A DNA stretch of 64,000 nucleotides from RH-AL1 sp050013235 (GTDB lineage Bacteria > Pseudomonadota > Alphaproteobacteria > Rhizobiales > Beijerinckiaceae), in contig JBEKFQ010000003.1 in NCBI GenBank assembly GCA_050013235.1, forward strand, positions 41,834 through 105,833, in the 5' to 3' direction. The position numbers and the translations under genes were made by a program. This document shows positions 26,110 to 35,963 of this stretch, in pieces; the stretch's first letter is position 1, and each line of letters starts with the position of its first letter. The notes beneath the pieces are model-generated. The model saw only the letters and a list, made by a program, of their open reading frames with translations. It searched no databases and was not told the origin of the DNA.

Positions 26110-27297
26110 ATGGGCCTCTTAAACGCACTTCAGACATCCGTCTCCGGTATGAACGCGCAGAGCAGCTACCTCAGCGCCGTCGGCGATAATATCGCAAATT
26201 CCGGAACGACGGGCTATAAGCAGGCGACGGTCGATTTCGAGACGGTTCTGGGGCAGCAATCTCCGGGCAGCTACGAATCGGGCGGCGTCGACGCGCAGGC
26301 CGCTTATGATGTCACAGGCCAAGGCACCCTCAAAGCCACGACATCTTCGACCGATCTCGCGATCCAGGGCGGCGGCTTCTTCGCCGTGACCAATGGTGGA
26401 ACGGGCGCGACATATCTAACGCGCGCGGGCTCCTTTTCGCCCGACACGACCGGCAATCTGGTGAACACCGCCGGCTACACGTTGATGGGCTATGCAATCG
26501 ATCCTACGACCGGCTTGGCATCTTCGTCGTTGACTCCCGTCAATGTCTCGAGCAGCACCTTGGCGGTGACCCCGACGACCTCCGGAACCTTGACGGGAAA
26601 TCTTCCCTCGACGGCTGCCACTGGTGCGACCGAAACGTCCCCAAGCTTTACCGTCTACGACGATCTCGGAACGGCGGTTCCCATCACGATGAACTATACG
26701 AACAATGGCAGCGGCAGTTGGACGGCTACCGCAGAGGATGCGAGCGGCAACACGGTGGGATCCGCGACTTTGCAATTCAACACGACGACGGGGGCGCTCA
26801 CATCCCCCACTACGCTGAGCATAACGCCCACGGCAACGGACGGCACTTTCGCGGGATCGATCTCGGTCAATATTTCCGGCCTCACGCAGCTTGCCAGCGG
26901 CTTCGCCAACACCTCCGATCTCAACGGAAACGCGCCAAGCAAGCTATCCAGCGTCACCATTGGAACGGATGGAACATTGACGGGCGTTTACGCCAGCGGC
27001 GCAACCGCGACGCTTTACGACATTCCCGTCGTCACGGTAACAAGCCCAGATAGCCTGACCTCGCTCAATGGCGACGTGTACCAACAGAACGACCAGTCCG
27101 GCAACATTATCTACAATACGGCGGGAACGGGCTCCGCTGGTAAGATCGAAGCCGACAATCTCGAAGGATCGACGGTCGATCTCGCGACGCAGTTGACGAA
27201 TATGATCGTTGCGCAATCGTCCTACGAGGCCAATTCGAAAGTGCTGCAGACGGTGGCCGATTTGTTGTCGAAGCTCAATCAGATCCAGACGTCGTAG
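26110..27297 (+). CDS. flgE: Flagellar hook protein FlgE
   Basis: The 395-aa protein has the axial N-terminal motif (LQTSVSGMNAQSSYLSAVGDNIANSGT), the FlgE/F/G core (FFAVTNGGTGATYLTRAGSF) and the C-terminal heptad region (QLTNMIVAQSSYEANSKVLQ). It forms the hook that joins rod and filament. It lies 100 bp after ftcR and is the last classical flagellar gene before three inserted transferase genes. Confidence 0.95.
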   Translation: MGLLNALQTSVSGMNAQSSYLSAVGDNIANSGTTGYKQATVDFETVLGQQSPGSYESGGVDAQAAYDVTGQGTLKATTSSTDLAIQGGGFFAVTNGGTGATYLTRAGSFSPDTTGNLVNTAGYTLMGYAIDPTTGLASSSLTPVNVSSSTLAVTPTTSGTLTGNLPSTAATGATETSPSFTVYDDLGTAVPITMNYTNNGSGSWTATAEDASGNTVGSATLQFNTTTGALTSPTTLSITPTATDGTFAGSISVNISGLTQLASGFANTSDLNGNAPSKLSSVTIGTDGTLTGVYASGATATLYDIPVVTVTSPDSLTSLNGDVYQQNDQSGNIIYNTAGTGSAGKIEADNLEGSTVDLATQLTNMIVAQSSYEANSKVLQTVADLLSKLNQIQTS

Positions 27298-27363
27298 GAT
27301 TAGCGGCAAGGGGACGCCCGGTCTAAGCCGGCGCGGTTCCTCTTCCGGTACCCTTTTCGTCGT

Positions 27364-27383
27364 GGCCGGGGCGACCCCGGCCA
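27364..27383. repeat. GC-rich perfect hairpin after flgE
   Basis: TGGCCGGGG-CGA-CCCCGGCCA forms a near-perfect palindrome in the 145-bp flgE-to-glycosyltransferase gap. There is no T-run, so it may be an mRNA-stabilising or attenuating hairpin. Confidence 0.5.
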
Positions 27384-27442
27384 TCACATCGCGGCATGGG
27401 ATCGGGCGAAGCCGCGACCCCATCGAACCCTAGGACAGGCTG

Positions 27443-28360
27443 ATGAGCATTCGCAAAATTGCTGTCTTCCATAATGGCGCCAATGTCGGTTCGGCCTGGT
27501 GCTGCTCCGAGGGGATTGTGGCGGCTCTCAAGGCCGAAGGCTACGACGTCATGGATTGCGGCAATCCCGTCCGGAGCCTTTTTGCTCTTAAAGATTTGCA
27601 GCAAGCCGATCTCATTATTCTCAGCGCTCCAGAATGGTTCTTCTCCCAACTTCTGCGCAACTACGGGCAAGCCTGGGCCTCGCTGACGATGCCTAAAATC
27701 TCCTGGTATGCGGAGTCGTTTCAAGCCGACGACGGCCGGGACATGAATTTCGAGATTCTTCGCCCCTTGGCCGATTACCACTTCTTTCCGGCCGAGCAAG
27801 ATGCCGCCCGCTTTGGCGGGGAATGGCTGCCGTTCGGCGTCGATACCGATCTCTTCAAACCCTATGGGATCGAGCCGGTTAGGGATGCCTGCTTTCTCGG
27901 CACGCTCTATCCCAAACGGGATGAATTCATCAAAACGCTGACTGCTCCCATCGAGTTCCTCCCCGCCATTAAGGAACGCAGCCTCACCCGTTCGTTCCAG
28001 AAGCTCGCGGAGGCCTATGGATCGATGAAAATCCTGGTGAACTTCCCCTCGTGGTCGCGCCTTTTGGTGACGAAGATCACGGAGGCCATGGCTTGCGGAA
28101 CGTTTGTGCTGACACCGAAAATGGACCATGTGTCGGCAATGCGAAACATGGAGCAGTTCGAGGATCGCAAGCATCTCGTTTATTTCGATGCGGCAAGGCC
28201 GGACGAATTGACCGGGCTGATTCGCTATTATCTGCAACACGAAGACGAGCGCCGGACCATTGCCGCCGCTGGTTTGCAGGAAGTTCGCGCAAATCATACG
28301 CTGCGCGGGCGTCTGCGGCACATGATTAGCCAAGCCGGCCGGCAGCGCTCGGCCGCATGA
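27443..28360 (+). CDS. CgeB-like glycosyltransferase
   Basis: The 305-aa protein resembles CgeB/DUF3880-type GT-B glycosyltransferases: an N-terminal Rossmann part without a clear donor site and a C-terminal half with KILVNFPSWSRLLVTKITEAMACGTFVLTPKM, the usual sequence around the donor-binding Glu. Function in sugar transfer is inferred from family. It is the first of three transferase genes between flgE and flgK and may modify hook or filament proteins. AGGACAGG lies before ATG 27443. Confidence 0.75.
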   Translation: MSIRKIAVFHNGANVGSAWCCSEGIVAALKAEGYDVMDCGNPVRSLFALKDLQQADLIILSAPEWFFSQLLRNYGQAWASLTMPKISWYAESFQADDGRDMNFEILRPLADYHFFPAEQDAARFGGEWLPFGVDTDLFKPYGIEPVRDACFLGTLYPKRDEFIKTLTAPIEFLPAIKERSLTRSFQKLAEAYGSMKILVNFPSWSRLLVTKITEAMACGTFVLTPKMDHVSAMRNMEQFEDRKHLVYFDAARPDELTGLIRYYLQHEDERRTIAAAGLQEVRANHTLRGRLRHMISQAGRQRSAA

Positions 28361-28468
28361 CGGGAATCCGGCTCAAGGTTCGGGAATGGCTCGAGCCTTA
28401 TCTAGAGGTTTTGGTGCCGTGGACGCCCGCGCAGCGTATGACTTGCACGCCGTCGATAAGGCCATCCC

Positions 28469-30013
28469 ATGATGGAACGTGAGTCCTCCCTGAATTCCCC
28501 GCTCCCCGCCGTTCTGAATCTCGGATCCGGCAAGGACTTCCGCGCGGACTCCTTCAATATCGACATCGATGAAACTTGGGCCCCGGACGCCGTCTGCGAC
28601 TTGAGCCGCATCACGGATCTGGCCGCGGGCATCACGCTCGAGACCAGGCGGTTCGGCGAGGCCGTCCTCAAGCCGGGCATGTTCGACAAGATCACAGCCA
28701 ATGACGTGCTGGAGCATGTTCCCGATCTCATGGCGATGATGACGAACTGCCTTTCGCTTCTGCGCACCGGCGGTACTTTCGAGATCAGTGTTCCTTACGA
28801 TCTCTCCTATGGCGCGTGGCAAGACCCGACACATGTTAGGGCCTTTAACGAGCGCAGCTGGCTCTATTACACCGAGTGGTTCTGGTATATGGGATGGAGC
28901 GATTTCCGCTTCGAACTGGCAAGCTTCGACTTCGTTCCAAGCCCGGCCGGCGAGGCCTTGCGGGCCAGAAATGTGGACCGTGAGGACATCTTGCGCACGC
29001 CACGCGCGATCGATTCGATGTCGGTCTGTTTGCGCAAGGTCGTGCTGTCGGCCGATGATCGTTTGGTTTGGGAGTTTCACCGGCAAAAAAAGCAGGCCGC
29101 GAAAACCGCGAATCATCCGGCGAATGCGCGCTCCGTTGCCCCCAGGGCCTTTGATGGCAGCTTGCGTGAGCTTCAAGATCGCTACTGCCTATGGATTGTG
29201 ACACCCGCCAATTATACCCATCAACAGGCTTATGACGATTTCGCCGCCGGCTTGAGCGAAGCTTTTGCCGAGCTTGGGGGATCGGCGCCGGTGATTCGTG
29301 ATCCCGGCCATGCGAGTGGGAGGGATTTGATCGTTCTGGGGCCACAATTGCTGCCGCCCAGCGCGCCGGCTTTGCTTCCGGCAAGCAGCATTCTCTTCAA
29401 CCTCGAACAGGTCGACCGCAAATCGCCGTGGATGAACGAGTCCTATCTCGCCTTGTTGCGGCAGAGGCCAGTCCTCGACTACAGCGTTCGCAACCAGGCT
29501 GCGCTAACGGCGATCGGAGCTGGCCATGCGCGCCTGCTTCCAATCGGTTACGCTTCTGGCTTGGCGCGGGTGCGGCATGCGGCGGAGAAGGATATCGACG
29601 TTTTGTTCTATGGGTCGCTCAATGAGCGGCGCAGCGCGATCTTGGACGAGTTGAAGCGGCTGGGTGTGAAGGTGGTTTCGCTGTTCGACGTTTATGGCGC
29701 GGACCGCGACGAAGCGATTGGCCGCGCCAAGATCGTTTTGAACGTGCATTTTTACGAAGCCGCGATTTTCGAGAGCGTCAGGGTCTCCTTCTTGCTGGCG
29801 AACGGCGTTTGCGTTCTCAGCGAGGGCGAGGACCGCGATCCCGATCTCGAGCCCTTCCTCGGGGGGCTCGCGGTCGCGCCTTATCAAGGTCTTGTGCGCC
29901 GGTGTCTTAGTTTGCTTGGGAACGAAGTTGAACGTGACCGGCTTGCGCGCGCCGGCGTCGAAACGATGAAAAGCCGCCGCCAGTCCAGTCTCCTCAAAGC
30001 TTTGTTTCGCTGA
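28469..30013 (+). CDS. Fused SAM methyltransferase and GT-B glycosyltransferase
   Basis: The 514-aa protein seems to have two domains. Residues 1-200 are a class I SAM methyltransferase (LNLGSGKDFRADSFNIDID as the glycine loop, NDVLEHVPDLMAMM). Residues 235-510 resemble a GT-B transferase of the same type as its upstream neighbour (DVLFYGSLNERRSAILDEL, IVLNVHFYEAAIFESVR). It could add a sugar and methylate it, or methylate a glycan already present. The catalytic pairing is inferred. It lies 108 bp after the preceding gene in the flgE-flgK gap. Confidence 0.7.
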   Translation: MMERESSLNSPLPAVLNLGSGKDFRADSFNIDIDETWAPDAVCDLSRITDLAAGITLETRRFGEAVLKPGMFDKITANDVLEHVPDLMAMMTNCLSLLRTGGTFEISVPYDLSYGAWQDPTHVRAFNERSWLYYTEWFWYMGWSDFRFELASFDFVPSPAGEALRARNVDREDILRTPRAIDSMSVCLRKVVLSADDRLVWEFHRQKKQAAKTANHPANARSVAPRAFDGSLRELQDRYCLWIVTPANYTHQQAYDDFAAGLSEAFAELGGSAPVIRDPGHASGRDLIVLGPQLLPPSAPALLPASSILFNLEQVDRKSPWMNESYLALLRQRPVLDYSVRNQAALTAIGAGHARLLPIGYASGLARVRHAAEKDIDVLFYGSLNERRSAILDELKRLGVKVVSLFDVYGADRDEAIGRAKIVLNVHFYEAAIFESVRVSFLLANGVCVLSEGEDRDPDLEPFLGGLAVAPYQGLVRRCLSLLGNEVERDRLARAGVETMKSRRQSSLLKALFR

Positions 30014-30078
30014 TGCGCCGGGGCCTACCCTGCCGCCTCGCGTTGCCGCCACATATTTCATGAGCAAAGGATCAACCC

Positions 30079-31743
30079 ATGGCTAAGAATGGGACGCCGA
30101 ACTTCAAGGTCGAGGCAGAACAGGTCTCGAGTGACGCGGCCGGGGCACGCTCGTCTCGCGATCTTGGCCGTCTCGAAGCCGGGTTGGAATATCTCCTGAT
30201 CAGCCACATGAATGCGCAATCGCCATTGGCGACGGGTCCGGAGAGTCATGAGCGTCTCGTCGATTATTTTCTCGACCTTCTCCGCCGGGTCAAACCAAGC
30301 CATTTTCTCGACATAGGCGCGAATGACGCGTCGATGGCGGTCCGTGTCAAGCGCCTGTTGCCGGGTTGCAACGTGTCGGCCTTCGAGGCGAATCCCATTA
30401 TTCATCAGACCTACCAGGCCGGAGTCGCGGCTCGTGGCGTGAATTATGCGAACGTAGCAGTCGCGGCCCAGGATGGTGTTGCGACAATCTATGCGCCGGT
30501 GACGCTTTCCAATGGCTTTGTTAACGGCGAAGTCGTTTCGATGCCCTCGGCGGAGCCTGCTGTTACCGGCAAAAGCTCGCTCTTGCGGCGAAACGAAACC
30601 GCGACTTACAACGAACATCTCGTCAGAACCGTTTCCCTCGATGCCGTGTTGCGCGAGGCCGAGACCGGACCCGTTCCAAGGGACGTGGCGCTTTGGATCG
30701 ATGTCGAGGGCGCGGCCTATGATGTTCTTTCCGGCGCGAGCGAGGCTCTTCAGCGGACCTCGGTGATCTTCATCGAATCGGAAAATCACGAATTTTGGAC
30801 CGGTCAAAAGCAATGCGCGGATGTCGCGCGCTTCTTGATCTCAGCGGGCTTCTTGCCGCTCCGGCGCGACCGCGAATATGGCGACAAGCAGTTCAATACG
30901 GTGTTCATCCATCATAGTTTAGCCGGTGTGATTTATCCCCAAACCTATATTGGCGACGAAACGCTTCGTGTCCAACCGGCTCCACTCTGCACGTCAACGC
31001 TTCCCCTATCAGGCACGGCGCCGGTGAAAAAGAGCTATCATTCTCTCGCGGCTTGTCTCGTCGCGGAGATTCCCGTCTTCGTGCCGGTGTTCAACAATCC
31101 GACCTATGCCGCGAACATGCTGCGTCAACTCAAGGACTTGGGGATCCGCAACATATTTTTCGTCGACAATGCCTCGACCTATCCCGGCATGATCAACTTC
31201 TTGGAGCGGGTTGCGGGGGAGACGACGGTGATTCGTTTGCCGGAGAACAAAGGTCCCTATGACCTGGTTCTTTCCGAGACCAATTACGCCTGTTTGCCCG
31301 ACATATTTTGCGTGACGGATCCCGATCTCGAGTTCAATAAAAACATGCCGCGCGACTTTCTTTTCGATCTTTTGAACCTGACCAATAAGTTCGGGCTTGG
31401 CAAGGCAGGCTTGGCGTTGGACTTGTCTGACCGGCAAAAAATGCACGAGGAAAAATTCCTGTTTGGCGAACATTACTTCCACATTTGGGAGTGGGAGGGC
31501 CAATTCTGGCACGAACCCGTCGACAAGCTCGCGGACGGAAGCACCGTCTTTAAAGCGAAGATCGATACGACATTCGCTCTCTACAACAAGAAATATTTCA
31601 AACGCGAACACTTTTGGGACGCGCTGCGCGTGGCGGGTCCTTATACCTGCCGGCATTTGCCTTGGTATAAAGACACCGGGCTTCCCCTTCCCGAGGAAGA
31701 TCACTACCGCGCGACGCAAAAGTTCTCATATTATATGATTTAG
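30079..31743 (+). CDS. Fused FkbM methyltransferase and GT2-like glycosyltransferase
   Basis: The 554-aa protein joins an FkbM-type methyltransferase (HFLDIGANDASMAVRVKRLLPG, ALWIDVEGAAYDVLSGA) to a C-terminal GT-A-like domain (IPVFVPVFNNPTYAANMLRQL, FFVDNAS, VTDPDLEFNKNMP, where DPD is the candidate metal-binding triad). FkbM enzymes O-methylate sugars or polyketides. With its two neighbours it makes a three-gene glycan-modification block; the next gene is flgK. Confidence 0.75.
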   Translation: MAKNGTPNFKVEAEQVSSDAAGARSSRDLGRLEAGLEYLLISHMNAQSPLATGPESHERLVDYFLDLLRRVKPSHFLDIGANDASMAVRVKRLLPGCNVSAFEANPIIHQTYQAGVAARGVNYANVAVAAQDGVATIYAPVTLSNGFVNGEVVSMPSAEPAVTGKSSLLRRNETATYNEHLVRTVSLDAVLREAETGPVPRDVALWIDVEGAAYDVLSGASEALQRTSVIFIESENHEFWTGQKQCADVARFLISAGFLPLRRDREYGDKQFNTVFIHHSLAGVIYPQTYIGDETLRVQPAPLCTSTLPLSGTAPVKKSYHSLAACLVAEIPVFVPVFNNPTYAANMLRQLKDLGIRNIFFVDNASTYPGMINFLERVAGETTVIRLPENKGPYDLVLSETNYACLPDIFCVTDPDLEFNKNMPRDFLFDLLNLTNKFGLGKAGLALDLSDRQKMHEEKFLFGEHYFHIWEWEGQFWHEPVDKLADGSTVFKAKIDTTFALYNKKYFKREHFWDALRVAGPYTCRHLPWYKDTGLPLPEEDHYRATQKFSYYMI

Positions 31744-32121
31744 GCATCATGCGCCGGAATGCGTGATCTCTCGCCCGCGCGGCAAGCGCCGGGGTGACCG
31801 CTTTCTTAATAAATTCGCCTTTCCGCGATCCGGAATTAATAATTTTTGCTTAGGCTCTTCGCGGCGCGAGCCGTCCGGCCAGCGCCATATTGCGCGATGC
31901 TCACGCTCATCGGGCGCCGCCCGGACGGACCGTCCCCGAGAGAGATCGTGAGTGCCGGCCCGTCATCAGGCTGCTTTGTCCAAAAATGGGATCATTCTTC
32001 CGGCGCTACGTAGGTTTTCATTAAGGTTACCAAACAAAGTAAACGTTTTGTCCACCTTTTTGGGCGAGTCTCTTAAGGCCGGGGGCTGGCACCGCCGGCA
32101 CGATGAAGGCAGAGAATCACG
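31744..32121. other. 378-bp intergenic region upstream of flgK
   Basis: There is no convincing gene. The part near 31800-31860 and 31990-32070 is A/T-rich and probably contains the flgK-fliQ operon promoter. A GAGCCGTCCGGCC / GGACGGACCG pair around 31870-31930 could form a stem. No RNA gene is recognised. Confidence 0.4.
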
Positions 32122-33639
32122 ATGGGCTTGACCGCAACACTGAATATCGCGCAATCGGCCTTAACGTCGGTCGCGGCGCAGTCGTCAATCTTGTCGCAAA
32201 ATATTGCGAACGTAAACACGCCTAGTTACGCTCTCAAGACCGCCAATGTCTTGACGACGTTCAATGGCTCGTCGACCGTCGCCTCGGTCACCAATGCGGC
32301 GAATTCCGCCCTTCAGTCCAATTTGTTGCAGGCACAAGCGGATTCATCGGCGGCGAGCGCATTGAGTTCGGGGTTGACCACGATCCAAGACACGCTCGGA
32401 CTCAACAGCACAGCGGCTACCTCGACGACGGCAGCCGCAGCTGCCGACCAGTCGCCTTCGACGATGCTCTCGAATTTGACGGATGCGTTGCAAACCTACG
32501 CTTCGGCGCCCGACACGACGGCCAACGGGACGGCTGTCGTAACTGCGGCGAAAGCGATGGTTCAGTCGCTGAACACCGGGGCGGCGGCGGTTCAGACCGT
32601 CCGCGAGCAGGCCGACGGCCAGATGGCGTCGTCGGTCTCCACGATCAACAATCTTCTCTCGCAATTCCAGACGGTGAATAGCCAAATCGAGAAAGGAACG
32701 GCGTCGGGCGCCGACGTCACGGATGCCCAGGATACGGCCAACTCGATTCTCAGCAAGCTTTCAAATCAGATTGGAATTACCACTGCGACCAGCCCCGACG
32801 GGGGCACGACGATCACGACCGATAGCGGCGTGACGTTATTCAATGAAACGGCACGGACAGTCGCTTTCACCCCGACGACGACCTATACGGCTTCCACCAC
32901 GGGAAACCCCGTGACGGTCGACGGCATCCCGATCACGGGGCCCACGGCGACCATGGCGATCCAATCCGGCGCCTTGGCGGGCTTGAGCCAACTCCGCGAC
33001 ACGGTGGCGCCAAACTACCAGAATCAATTGGATCAGATCGCGGGTTCGTTGATTTCCACCTTTGCGGACACGCCATCCTCTTCGTCGCTTCCGTCCTTGG
33101 CGGGTCTTTTTACCAATGGCGGATCCGAGACGCTCCCGTCCTCCGTTACGGGGCTTGCCGCCAGCATTTCGGTCAATGCGAGCGTCGATCCGTCGGATGG
33201 CGGCAACGTGGATCTGTTGCGCGACGGCGACGTTTCCGGTGGCAACGCAACGTATGGAACGACTGCCTATACATCGAATACCAGCGGCGACGCCGCTTAT
33301 TCCGGGTTGCTCGATAGTTACGTCACCGGTCTTGGCACTGCACAGACGTTCGATTCGTCGAGCGGCGGCATTGCGAGCGGCACTTTAGCTAATTACGCGG
33401 ATTCTTCCGTAGGCTGGCTTGAAAGCAATTACCAAACCGCATCGAATGCGGCGACCTACAAAAGTTCGGTTGTGACGACCGCGACGACGGCCTTGTCTAA
33501 CGCAACCGGTGTCAACCTCGATGATCAAATGTCGCAAATGCTTGTCATCGAACAATCCTATCAAGCATCCGCTCAATTGCTGAACACGGTGAACACGATG
33601 TACTCCTCGCTCATTACTGCCGTGCAGTCGGGAACCTGA
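32122..33639 (+). CDS. flgK: Hook-filament junction protein FlgK
   Basis: The 505-aa protein has the FlgK N-terminal axial motif (LNIAQSALTSVAAQSSILSQNIANVNTPSY) and the C-terminal QMLVIEQSYQASAQLLNTVNTMYSSLI helix. It is the first junction protein at the hook tip. It starts an operon-like run flgK-flgL-flaF-flbT-flgD-fliQ, with only 2 bp before flgL. Confidence 0.95.
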   Translation: MGLTATLNIAQSALTSVAAQSSILSQNIANVNTPSYALKTANVLTTFNGSSTVASVTNAANSALQSNLLQAQADSSAASALSSGLTTIQDTLGLNSTAATSTTAAAAADQSPSTMLSNLTDALQTYASAPDTTANGTAVVTAAKAMVQSLNTGAAAVQTVREQADGQMASSVSTINNLLSQFQTVNSQIEKGTASGADVTDAQDTANSILSKLSNQIGITTATSPDGGTTITTDSGVTLFNETARTVAFTPTTTYTASTTGNPVTVDGIPITGPTATMAIQSGALAGLSQLRDTVAPNYQNQLDQIAGSLISTFADTPSSSSLPSLAGLFTNGGSETLPSSVTGLAASISVNASVDPSDGGNVDLLRDGDVSGGNATYGTTAYTSNTSGDAAYSGLLDSYVTGLGTAQTFDSSSGGIASGTLANYADSSVGWLESNYQTASNAATYKSSVVTTATTALSNATGVNLDDQMSQMLVIEQSYQASAQLLNTVNTMYSSLITAVQSGT

Positions 33640-33641
33640 CC

Positions 33642-34664
33642 ATGGTTTACATTTCGACTCAATCTTTTCAATCGGTGATGCGTCAGCCGATGATGCAGAC
33701 GGAGAGTGCTCTCGCTACCGCGCAACAAGAAGTGGCTTCGGGAGTTTATGCCGATCTTGGTCTTCAGCTCGGTTCGCAGACAAGCTATGCGATCTCGCTG
33801 GCGCAACAGAGCGATCAGATTACGTCCCTGACCGCTTCCAACGTGTCGACGGGTACGCGCTTGTCCGCGACAAACTCGGCATTGACCGCCATCATGTCCG
33901 ATGCGCAGAGCTTGGCGGATAATTTGATCGGCGCGGAATCGTCGCCGACCGTTCTGCAGACTCTCATGACGCAAGCGCAATCGAGTTTGAGCGATTTGGT
34001 CGGGCAGCTCAACACATCGTCCGGGGGCCAATATATTTTTGGTGGTACCAACACCCAAACGGCTCCGATCGCGACTTCCGCGGCGATCGAGTCCGCGGCC
34101 ACGAGCGCCTTGACGACCGACGTCGCGTCGTCCCAGTCCTCGGGAACCGATTTGGGAACCGTCTTGAGCGGATCATCGAGCGCGCTCTCCACTCTGTTTC
34201 AAGGCTCGGGCTGGAGTTCGCTGTCTAGTGCGTCCTCGACCACTCTGACGAGTCAGATCTCGCCGACACAAACAACGTCGACTTCGGTTTCAGCAAATCA
34301 ATCGGCTTTCCAGCAAATCGCGCAGGCCTATTCCTTGTTGAACGCCGCCGCGAATCAAAGCCTCACGACGACACAAACCCAAGATGTCGTGGCTCAAGCA
34401 TCAACGCTCCTAAATTCGGGGATCTCGAGTCTGACTGAAATCCAAGCGGGTGTCGGCGTTACCCAAGACGCGGTTACGTCAGCCAATACGTCGATGGCGG
34501 CGCAACAAACCATTCTGACCCAGAATGTCGGGACCCTCGAGGATGTGGATCCTACCACTTTGTCGACCACCGTTACGAATCTGCAAACGCAATTGCAGGA
34601 CTCTTACTCCCTGACTAGTCAGCTTAAGTCGCTAAGTCTCGTCAACTATCTCACAGCCGGATAA
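33642..34664 (+). CDS. flgL: Hook-filament junction protein FlgL
   Basis: The 340-aa flagellin-like junction protein shows the N-terminal helix QSFQSVMRQPMMQTESALATAQQEVASGVYADLG and LLNSGISSLTEIQAGVG in the C-terminal helix. It joins FlgK to the filament. It is 2 bp after flgK and 7 bp before flaF. Confidence 0.9.
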   Translation: MVYISTQSFQSVMRQPMMQTESALATAQQEVASGVYADLGLQLGSQTSYAISLAQQSDQITSLTASNVSTGTRLSATNSALTAIMSDAQSLADNLIGAESSPTVLQTLMTQAQSSLSDLVGQLNTSSGGQYIFGGTNTQTAPIATSAAIESAATSALTTDVASSQSSGTDLGTVLSGSSSALSTLFQGSGWSSLSSASSTTLTSQISPTQTTSTSVSANQSAFQQIAQAYSLLNAAANQSLTTTQTQDVVAQASTLLNSGISSLTEIQAGVGVTQDAVTSANTSMAAQQTILTQNVGTLEDVDPTTLSTTVTNLQTQLQDSYSLTSQLKSLSLVNYLTAG

Positions 34665-34671
34665 GATTGAA

Positions 34672-35019
34672 ATGTACCAGTTCTCTTACGCGGAAGCGAT
34701 CGAAGACGATCAAAAAGAAGCCCGGAGCATCGAGCGCCAGGCGCTGGACCGTGCGGTTGGTCTTTTGGAAGCGGCGGACGCCGCTGGGCCGAATACACGC
34801 GAAGTCGTGGAGGCGCTCTATTACACACGTAGGCTCTGGAACGTTTTTGTGGGCGAACTCTCGAGCGAGGAAAACGGGCTGCCCGTCGAAATCCGGGCGA
34901 ATTTGATTTCTATTGGAATTTGGATCTTGAAGGAGGCCGACGCAGTGCGCCTCGGCAAGTCGAAAAGCTGCTCCGGAATAAGCGAGATTTGCGCGATCGT
35001 GCGCGATGGGCTGTTGTGA
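34672..35019 (+). CDS. flaF: Flagellar biosynthesis regulator FlaF
   Basis: The 115-aa protein matches FlaF (SYAEAIEDDQKEARSIERQALDRAV at the N-terminus; LISIGIWILKEADAV near the C-terminus). In Caulobacter and Brucella, FlaF is needed for flagellin synthesis or secretion and works against the repressor FlbT. Here flaF and flbT are 7 bp apart, the usual pairing. Confidence 0.9.
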   Translation: MYQFSYAEAIEDDQKEARSIERQALDRAVGLLEAADAAGPNTREVVEALYYTRRLWNVFVGELSSEENGLPVEIRANLISIGIWILKEADAVRLGKSKSCSGISEICAIVRDGLL

Positions 35020-35026
35020 GACAGAG

Positions 35027-35431
35027 ATGCAAATAACTTTACGCCCAGACGAAAAAATCTACATCAACGGGGCCGTTTTGCGTGTGGACCGGAAGGTCAG
35101 CATCGAACTTTTGAACGATGCGGCATTTCTGCTCGAGGCTCATGTCATGGGCGTCGATGCCGCCGTCACGCCGTTGCGGCAACTCTATTTCATCGTTCAA
35201 ATGATGCTCATCGACCCAAGCGATACCGATGCGGCGAAGACGCTGTTTAAAGACAGCCTCCCCCGTATGATGGATGTCTATAGCAATAAGGTCGTGCTGG
35301 ACGGACTTTCCAAGGTCGGTAAATTGGTCGAGTCGAACCGTTATTTCGACGCGCTCAAGGTTTTGCGTGGATTATTCGCGAAAGATGATTCTATCCTGGC
35401 CAATGAAAGTAAGATTGCGCTTGCATCGTAG
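35027..35431 (+). CDS. flbT: Flagellin translation regulator FlbT
   Basis: The 134-aa protein starts at ATG 35027 (RBS AGACAGAG) rather than at an upstream GTG/TTG, giving the usual MQITLRPDEKIYINGAVLRVDRK N-terminus. In Caulobacter, FlbT binds the fljK flagellin leader and promotes mRNA decay when the hook is unfinished; in some rhizobia it acts as an activator. The two flagellin leaders in this window share a conserved fold, which makes them the likely targets. Confidence 0.9.
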   Translation: MQITLRPDEKIYINGAVLRVDRKVSIELLNDAAFLLEAHVMGVDAAVTPLRQLYFIVQMMLIDPSDTDAAKTLFKDSLPRMMDVYSNKVVLDGLSKVGKLVESNRYFDALKVLRGLFAKDDSILANESKIALAS

Positions 35432-35537
35432 GTCTATGCGGCTGCATCATTTGGCTCATCGAATCACTGATTCGAAAGTGCGGGGAGGCGTGCGGAGCTG
35501 GTTTGTCCGGTTTCGGTAACGCCCGGGATGAGCGCCT

Positions 35538-35960
35538 ATGACAACGACCAGCCCTGTTTCAGCTACATCTTCGGCCACGTCGTCGACATCGTCGACCTCG
35601 ACGGCGGCCGCGGCCTCATCGGCCGCGACCGTAAACTACAATGACTTTCTCCAATTGATGGTGACGGAGCTCCAAAATCAGGACCCGACCCAGCCGACCG
35701 ATCCGACCCAATATCTCAGCCAGCTGGCCTCCTTCTCTCAAGTCGAGCAGCAGCTGAACACCAACAACAAACTCAGCACGATGATGACGTCTCAAGCGCT
35801 CGAGCAGGCGGATTCGACGATTGGGAAGACGGTGACCTCGTCCGATGGCGGTGTGACCGGGACGGTGAGTTCCGTTGCGATCAACTCGTCCGGCGGCTTG
35901 ACCGCAACCTTGGCGAACGGGCAGACCTTGGTGCTCGGCAATGGCGAGACATTGAGCTAA
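35538..35960 (+). CDS. flgD: Hook cap protein FlgD
   Basis: The 140-aa protein has the FlgD N-terminal motif NYNDFLQLMVTELQNQDPTQPTDPTQYLSQLASFSQVEQ (seen as a pattern over residues 33-72) and a short C-terminal part ending GNGETLS. It is short for the family, lacking the larger C-terminal domains of enteric FlgD, as is usual in rhizobia. It caps the growing hook. It ends 3 bp before fliQ. Confidence 0.9.
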   Translation: MTTTSPVSATSSATSSTSSTSTAAAASSAATVNYNDFLQLMVTELQNQDPTQPTDPTQYLSQLASFSQVEQQLNTNNKLSTMMTSQALEQADSTIGKTVTSSDGGVTGTVSSVAINSSGGLTATLANGQTLVLGNGETLS

Positions 35961-35963
35961 ATC

